Positions 61,371-64,000 of a DNA stretch of 64,000 nucleotides are shown here, piece by piece. This DNA is from Amycolatopsis jiangsuensis (GTDB taxonomy: Bacteria > Actinomycetota > Actinomycetes > Mycobacteriales > Pseudonocardiaceae), in the NCBI RefSeq assembly GCF_014204865.1, contig NZ_JACHMG010000001.1:4056501-4120500 (forward strand), in the 5' to 3' direction. Position numbers and translations under genes: made by a program. The stretch's first letter is position 1. Each line of letters opens with the position of its first letter. The notes beneath the pieces were generated by a model, which searched no databases, was not told the origin of the DNA, and saw only the letters and a list, made by a program, of their open reading frames with translations.

Positions 61371-62183
61371 TCAGCCGCTCTGGGCGAGCACCCGGAACTC
61401 CTTGTAGACGCCGTCCAGCACGTCGCGCAGCGCGATGAGCAGCGGAGCCAGCTTCGAGATCGACCGGCCGAGCTTGATCAGGAAGTTCGCGACCTTGGCG
61501 GCAGCACGGCCGATCTCCGACACGCCCTGGGCGACCACGACCGGGGTCGCGAGGCCGAGCGAGCACGCTTCCTCGGCGACGAGGCTCACCAAGTAGCCGA
61601 CCAGGGACGAGATCACGTCGCGGACCATCGTGCGGACGCCCGCCACCAATTCGCTCGCCATTTCGGCGGCGGTCTTGATCGAGTCGGCGGCACCCGCGGT
61701 GGCCTGGGCGAGGTTGGCGACGTGGTGCGCGTGCGACCGGTACTTGGCCGCGGCCCCGCCGGTCCAGGACGAGGTGTCCTGTTCGGCCTGCTTGAGGTAC
61801 TCCTGGCTCACCTTGCCCATCTCGGTGGAGATGTTCTCCCAGCTCGCGGCGTAGCCCTTGACCATGTTCGGCTCGCCGGTCAGGCCGTGCAGCGCCTTCC
61901 GCAGCGGTTCGAGGTGCTCCATCATCCACGACGCGAGCTGACCCGCGACGTAGCCGATCGGGTCGAAAGCCGCACTGACGACGTCGAGCCCGGCCGCCGC
62001 GACCCCGAGACCGGTCTCGACCCAGTCGCCGCTCTTGATGCCGGTGCCGATCTCCTCGCCCGCCTCGATGGCGGTGATGCCCTTTTCCCAGCCATCGCCC
62101 TCGACGAAGCCGCCGCCGAGCGAGTCCGGGTTCTCATAGGCGTTGTTGATGTCCGACTTGGAATCGATCAACGGATTGCTCAT
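61371..62183 (-). CDS. WXG100-type T7SS substrate
   Basis: 270 residues, mostly helical. Central SSWTGGAAAKYRSHAHHVAN has the W-x-G turn. Hydrophobic, Ala-rich helix (SSLVGYLVSLVAEEACSLGL) follows. The first 60 residues (LGGGFVEGDGWEKGITAIEA) are Gly-rich. It resembles ESX secreted helical proteins. It follows the EspC-like gene with ATG after TGA by 2 bp. The target is unknown. Confidence 0.7.
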   Translation of the reverse strand: MSNPLIDSKSDINNAYENPDSLGGGFVEGDGWEKGITAIEAGEEIGTGIKSGDWVETGLGVAAAGLDVVSAAFDPIGYVAGQLASWMMEHLEPLRKALHGLTGEPNMVKGYAASWENISTEMGKVSQEYLKQAEQDTSSWTGGAAAKYRSHAHHVANLAQATAGAADSIKTAAEMASELVAGVRTMVRDVISSLVGYLVSLVAEEACSLGLATPVVVAQGVSEIGRAAAKVANFLIKLGRSISKLAPLLIALRDVLDGVYKEFRVLAQSG

Positions 62184-62185
62184 GC

Positions 62186-62545
62186 TCAGTTCCCCCCTCC
62201 GCTCGCGCCGACCGCCGGCGGGCGCATCGAGTCCAGCTTCTTGAGAATCTGCTCGAGCTGAGCGACGATGCGCTGCTCCTCGGCCTCGTACTGATCGGCG
62301 GCCTTGCCGAGGTGCTCCCCCGTCTTGTGCAGGGCCTTGGCCGACTCACCGATCGCCTCGGAGGCCTTCTCCTGCGGCCCCTTGAGCAGCCACGCGATCG
62401 GACGGCAGATCAGCCCGTAGGCCTGGTCCATGTCGGTGACCTGGTTGCCGGCGTCCGCCGCGACGTCCGCGCGCCCGCCGATCTGCTCGGTGCCCGCGGC
62501 GTGCTTGCGCAGCTGGCCCGGATCGACGATGTATCCCTCGGGCAT
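62186..62545 (-). CDS. EspC-like T7SS-associated protein
   Basis: 119 residues. Helical, starting PEGYIVDPGQLRKHAAGTEQ. ADQYEAEEQRIVAQL contains a YxxxE motif (Y-E-A-E-E) like T7SS secretion signals. It matches the ESX-1 EspC-type family. No eccC, eccD or mycP gene is in the window. Third gene in the minus-strand cluster. Confidence 0.72.
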   Translation of the reverse strand: MPEGYIVDPGQLRKHAAGTEQIGGRADVAADAGNQVTDMDQAYGLICRPIAWLLKGPQEKASEAIGESAKALHKTGEHLGKAADQYEAEEQRIVAQLEQILKKLDSMRPPAVGASGGGN

Positions 62546-62556
62546 GGTGGCTCCCC

Positions 62557-63102
62557 TCAGCGGAGGATCGACTGGTCGCCCCAGCCGTCCTCGTCGTCAT
62601 CGGTGTCCGTGCGGGCGGGTCGCCGTGGTGGCGGTGCGGACGGCGGCTCCTCGTCCTCGATCCGGCCGACGTCCAGCACCCCCGTCCCGCCGGCCTCGGG
62701 CTCCGTTTCGGCCTGGTCCGGGAACCGGTCGCGGTAACTCCCGACGATCCGTTCCGCACTCGGGTCGTCCTCCGGGACGGTGTCCTGCACCAGCTCCTGG
62801 ACCTGCCCGCTGAGCTGGGTCTGCGCCGAGGTCAGGCACGCCATCAGCTGAGCCGACAGCGCCGCCGGATCGCCGCCGCGGCCGCGTTCGGTCACGGTCA
62901 GCTCGGTCGGCACCCCCTGTGAGTCCACGGTGACCCGGACCGCGCCATCCGGCGAGGTCGCGGTCGCGGTCAGGTGCGTCATTCGTTGCTGCAGCTGCTG
63001 GAACGTCTGTGCCTTCCGCTGCAGCTGTTCGGCCCACCGGGCCATTTCCTGTCCGGCCTGCGCCGGATCCATTCCCTCGAAGCCGGGATTCGCCCCAGTC
63101 AC
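62557..63102 (-). CDS. YbaB/EbfC family nucleoid-associated-like protein
   Basis: 181 residues. Coiled-coil helix (EQLQRKAQTFQQLQQRMTHL) then YbaB-like strands (SPDGAVRVTVDSQGVPTEL) and a helix. The tail is Asp/Glu-rich. YbaB proteins bind DNA, but in T7SS clusters of actinobacteria this family is often next to secreted helical proteins. GTG 63102 has AGGAG 5 nt before it. Upstream GTG 63108 is too near. Confidence 0.75.
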   Translation of the reverse strand: MTGANPGFEGMDPAQAGQEMARWAEQLQRKAQTFQQLQQRMTHLTATATSPDGAVRVTVDSQGVPTELTVTERGRGGDPAALSAQLMACLTSAQTQLSGQVQELVQDTVPEDDPSAERIVGSYRDRFPDQAETEPEAGGTGVLDVGRIEDEEPPSAPPPRRPARTDTDDDEDGWGDQSILR

Positions 63103-63196
63103 ATTCACTCCTGGCTCGATGTCGTCGTCATGGGTCGGACTCGTGGCCCACCGTGCCCGTTCCATCCGATTTTCACCAGGCCGTTTTTCGCCGGGT

Positions 63197-63601
63197 TCAG
63201 CGCCCCGGCTGGGCCCGGCCGGGCGCGTCCGCCGCGGCGTGGGCGAGCAGGTCACCCGGGGTGATCACCCCGTACGGACCGACTCCGCGCACCAGCAGGA
63301 AGTCGCCTCGTGCCACCTGACCCTGTTCGATCTCGACGTCCTGCACGGTATGGCTGTCCGTCCAGACGATCCGCACCTGGGCCCCGCCGCGGGGGGTGAA
63401 CGCGTGCACCTGCTGGACGGTCGCGAGCCGGGCCATCGGCTCCGCCTGCCACCGCTGCTGCAGGAACCGCCACCGGGCGGCCTGGTCGGCGGCGTCGAAC
63501 CGGCGGTCCAGCCGGCCTGCCCGGTCCCGGAACACCCAGACCAGCACGGCAGCGAGCGCGCCGAGCACGGCCATGCCGGTCAGCCAGAGAACCACTTCCA
63601 T
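63197..63601 (-). CDS. Small membrane protein, function unknown
   Basis: 134 residues. One N-terminal membrane segment (VVLWLTGMAVLGALAAVLVW), a basic heptad-like stretch, then a soluble domain (AFTPRGGAQVRIVWTDSHTV). No known family seen. It may be part of the T7SS-like unit. -10-like TAGGGT lies 9 nt before the ATG. Confidence 0.62.
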   Translation of the reverse strand: MEVVLWLTGMAVLGALAAVLVWVFRDRAGRLDRRFDAADQAARWRFLQQRWQAEPMARLATVQQVHAFTPRGGAQVRIVWTDSHTVQDVEIEQGQVARGDFLLVRGVGPYGVITPGDLLAHAAADAPGRAQPGR

Positions 63602-63613
63602 GATTGCGCCACC

Positions 63614-64000
63614 CTACGCACCGGCGTGGTCGGCGAGGAACCGATCGACCAGGTCCTCGGTGAACTCGACGGGCACCGGTTCGCCGGTGACGAGTACGCG
63701 GTAGTGGATCGGCGCCATCAGCGCTTCCACCGCGCGCTCGACGTCCGTGTCCGCGGACAGTTCGCCGCGGGCGACGGCGCGTTCGAGCGGCAGGCGGTCG
63801 CGGGCACGCTGGCCGCTCAGGTGCTCGGCACGCAGCCGCGCGGCGAGGTCCGGATCGTGCTGCGCTTGGCCGAGCAGTACGCGGAACATCGCACCGGCGT
63901 CGGCCACGGTCAGGAAGGCGGCCACCGCCGCGAGGTGCTCGCTCAGGTCGCGGCGCAGCTCGCCGTGGTCGGGCGGGACGAGGTCCTCGGCGAGGTCGTC
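63614..64000 (-). CDS. TetR-family regulator, C-terminal part
   Basis: 128 residues from the right edge, start outside window. Helical ligand-binding domain (LRRDLSEHLAAVAAFLTVAD, GAMFRVLLGQAQHDPDLAAR, EALMAPIHYRVLVTGEPVPV) like the TetR_C_11 type. The DNA-binding HTH would lie beyond 64000. Ligand and target unknown. It ends 13 bp after the membrane protein gene start region. Confidence 0.75.
   Translation of the reverse strand, partial: DDLAEDLVPPDHGELRRDLSEHLAAVAAFLTVADAGAMFRVLLGQAQHDPDLAARLRAEHLSGQRARDRLPLERAVARGELSADTDVERAVEALMAPIHYRVLVTGEPVPVEFTEDLVDRFLADHAGA

Noticed and set aside
61630..62261. Plus-strand frames over the T7SS-like genes
   Set aside because: They are antisense to well-formed helical proteins and have no similarity of their own.
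1..64000. tRNA, rRNA or known riboswitch
   Set aside because: None recognised by eye in any strand; a tRNAscan or Rfam search would be needed to be sure.

Overview
The window is about 70% GC. Codons end mostly in G or C, many genes start with GTG, and many start codons lie 6-8 nt after a TANNNT -10 box (leaderless mRNAs). Gene content points to a mycolata-related actinomycete, most likely Pseudonocardiaceae (Amycolatopsis-like). It has the arabinogalactan-linker genes manB, wbbL, rmlB and rmlD, two LCP ligases, an MptB-type mannosyltransferase, type VII secretion-type WXG100 and EspC-like proteins, an AccD5/AccE carboxylase pair and DUF3558 lipoproteins. The gene order manB-wbbL ... rmlD-rmlB-LCP-TIGR03089 ... 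fadE-purE-purK-GtrA ... PH-birA-accD-accE parallels the M. tuberculosis Rv3263-Rv3281 neighbourhood, with large insertions. The genus is an inference.

Layout. 1-20.5 kb is a cell-envelope glycan block: partial AlkA-like glycosylase, manB, wbbL, mptB, five further glycosyltransferases (one a GT2-GT4 fusion), an aldehyde dehydrogenase, rmlB-rmlD, two LCP proteins and a TIGR03089 protein. It contains a duplicated gene tail (4.7-5.2 kb) and a non-coding repeat field (6.2-7.3 kb). 20.5-30.4 kb is accessory: DoxX, a Tet(M)/OtrA-type ribosomal protection GTPase, GNAT, lipase, hydrolase, an XRE regulator with a structured leader, an IS481-type insertion, small ORFs, and a T7SS-like/DUF3558 pair. 30.4-38.3 kb holds acyl-CoA dehydrogenase, an acyl-AMP ligase, purE-purK and two overlapping GT87 mannosyltransferase genes. 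38.3-50.6 kb is signalling and metabolism: a degenerate GGDEF protein, an ECF sigma factor fused to a zinc anti-sigma domain and an extracytoplasmic-type tail, two GtrA proteins, a two-component system, a HisN/IMPase phosphatase, a TNT-type NAD glycohydrolase toxin with a putative immunity gene, HMG-CoA lyase, a PH-domain protein, birA and an NlpC/P60 protein. 50.6-64 kb holds a frameshifted secreted-protein relic, VOC protein, large SARP regulator, hydrolase, HTH-TM-NBR1-like protein, AraC regulator divergent from a quinone reductase, GNAT, accD-accE, a four-gene T7SS-substrate/YbaB cluster, and a partial TetR.

How genes work together. ManB, WbbL, RmlB/D, MptB, the GT4/GT2/GT87 enzymes, GtrA flippases and LCP ligases are parts of building nucleotide sugars and polyprenyl-linked glycans and attaching them to peptidoglycan. 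BirA would biotinylate the (absent here) alpha subunit that works with AccD-AccE; HMG-CoA lyase and FadE-type dehydrogenase fit acyl-CoA and branched amino-acid catabolism. No tRNA, rRNA or CRISPR array was seen.
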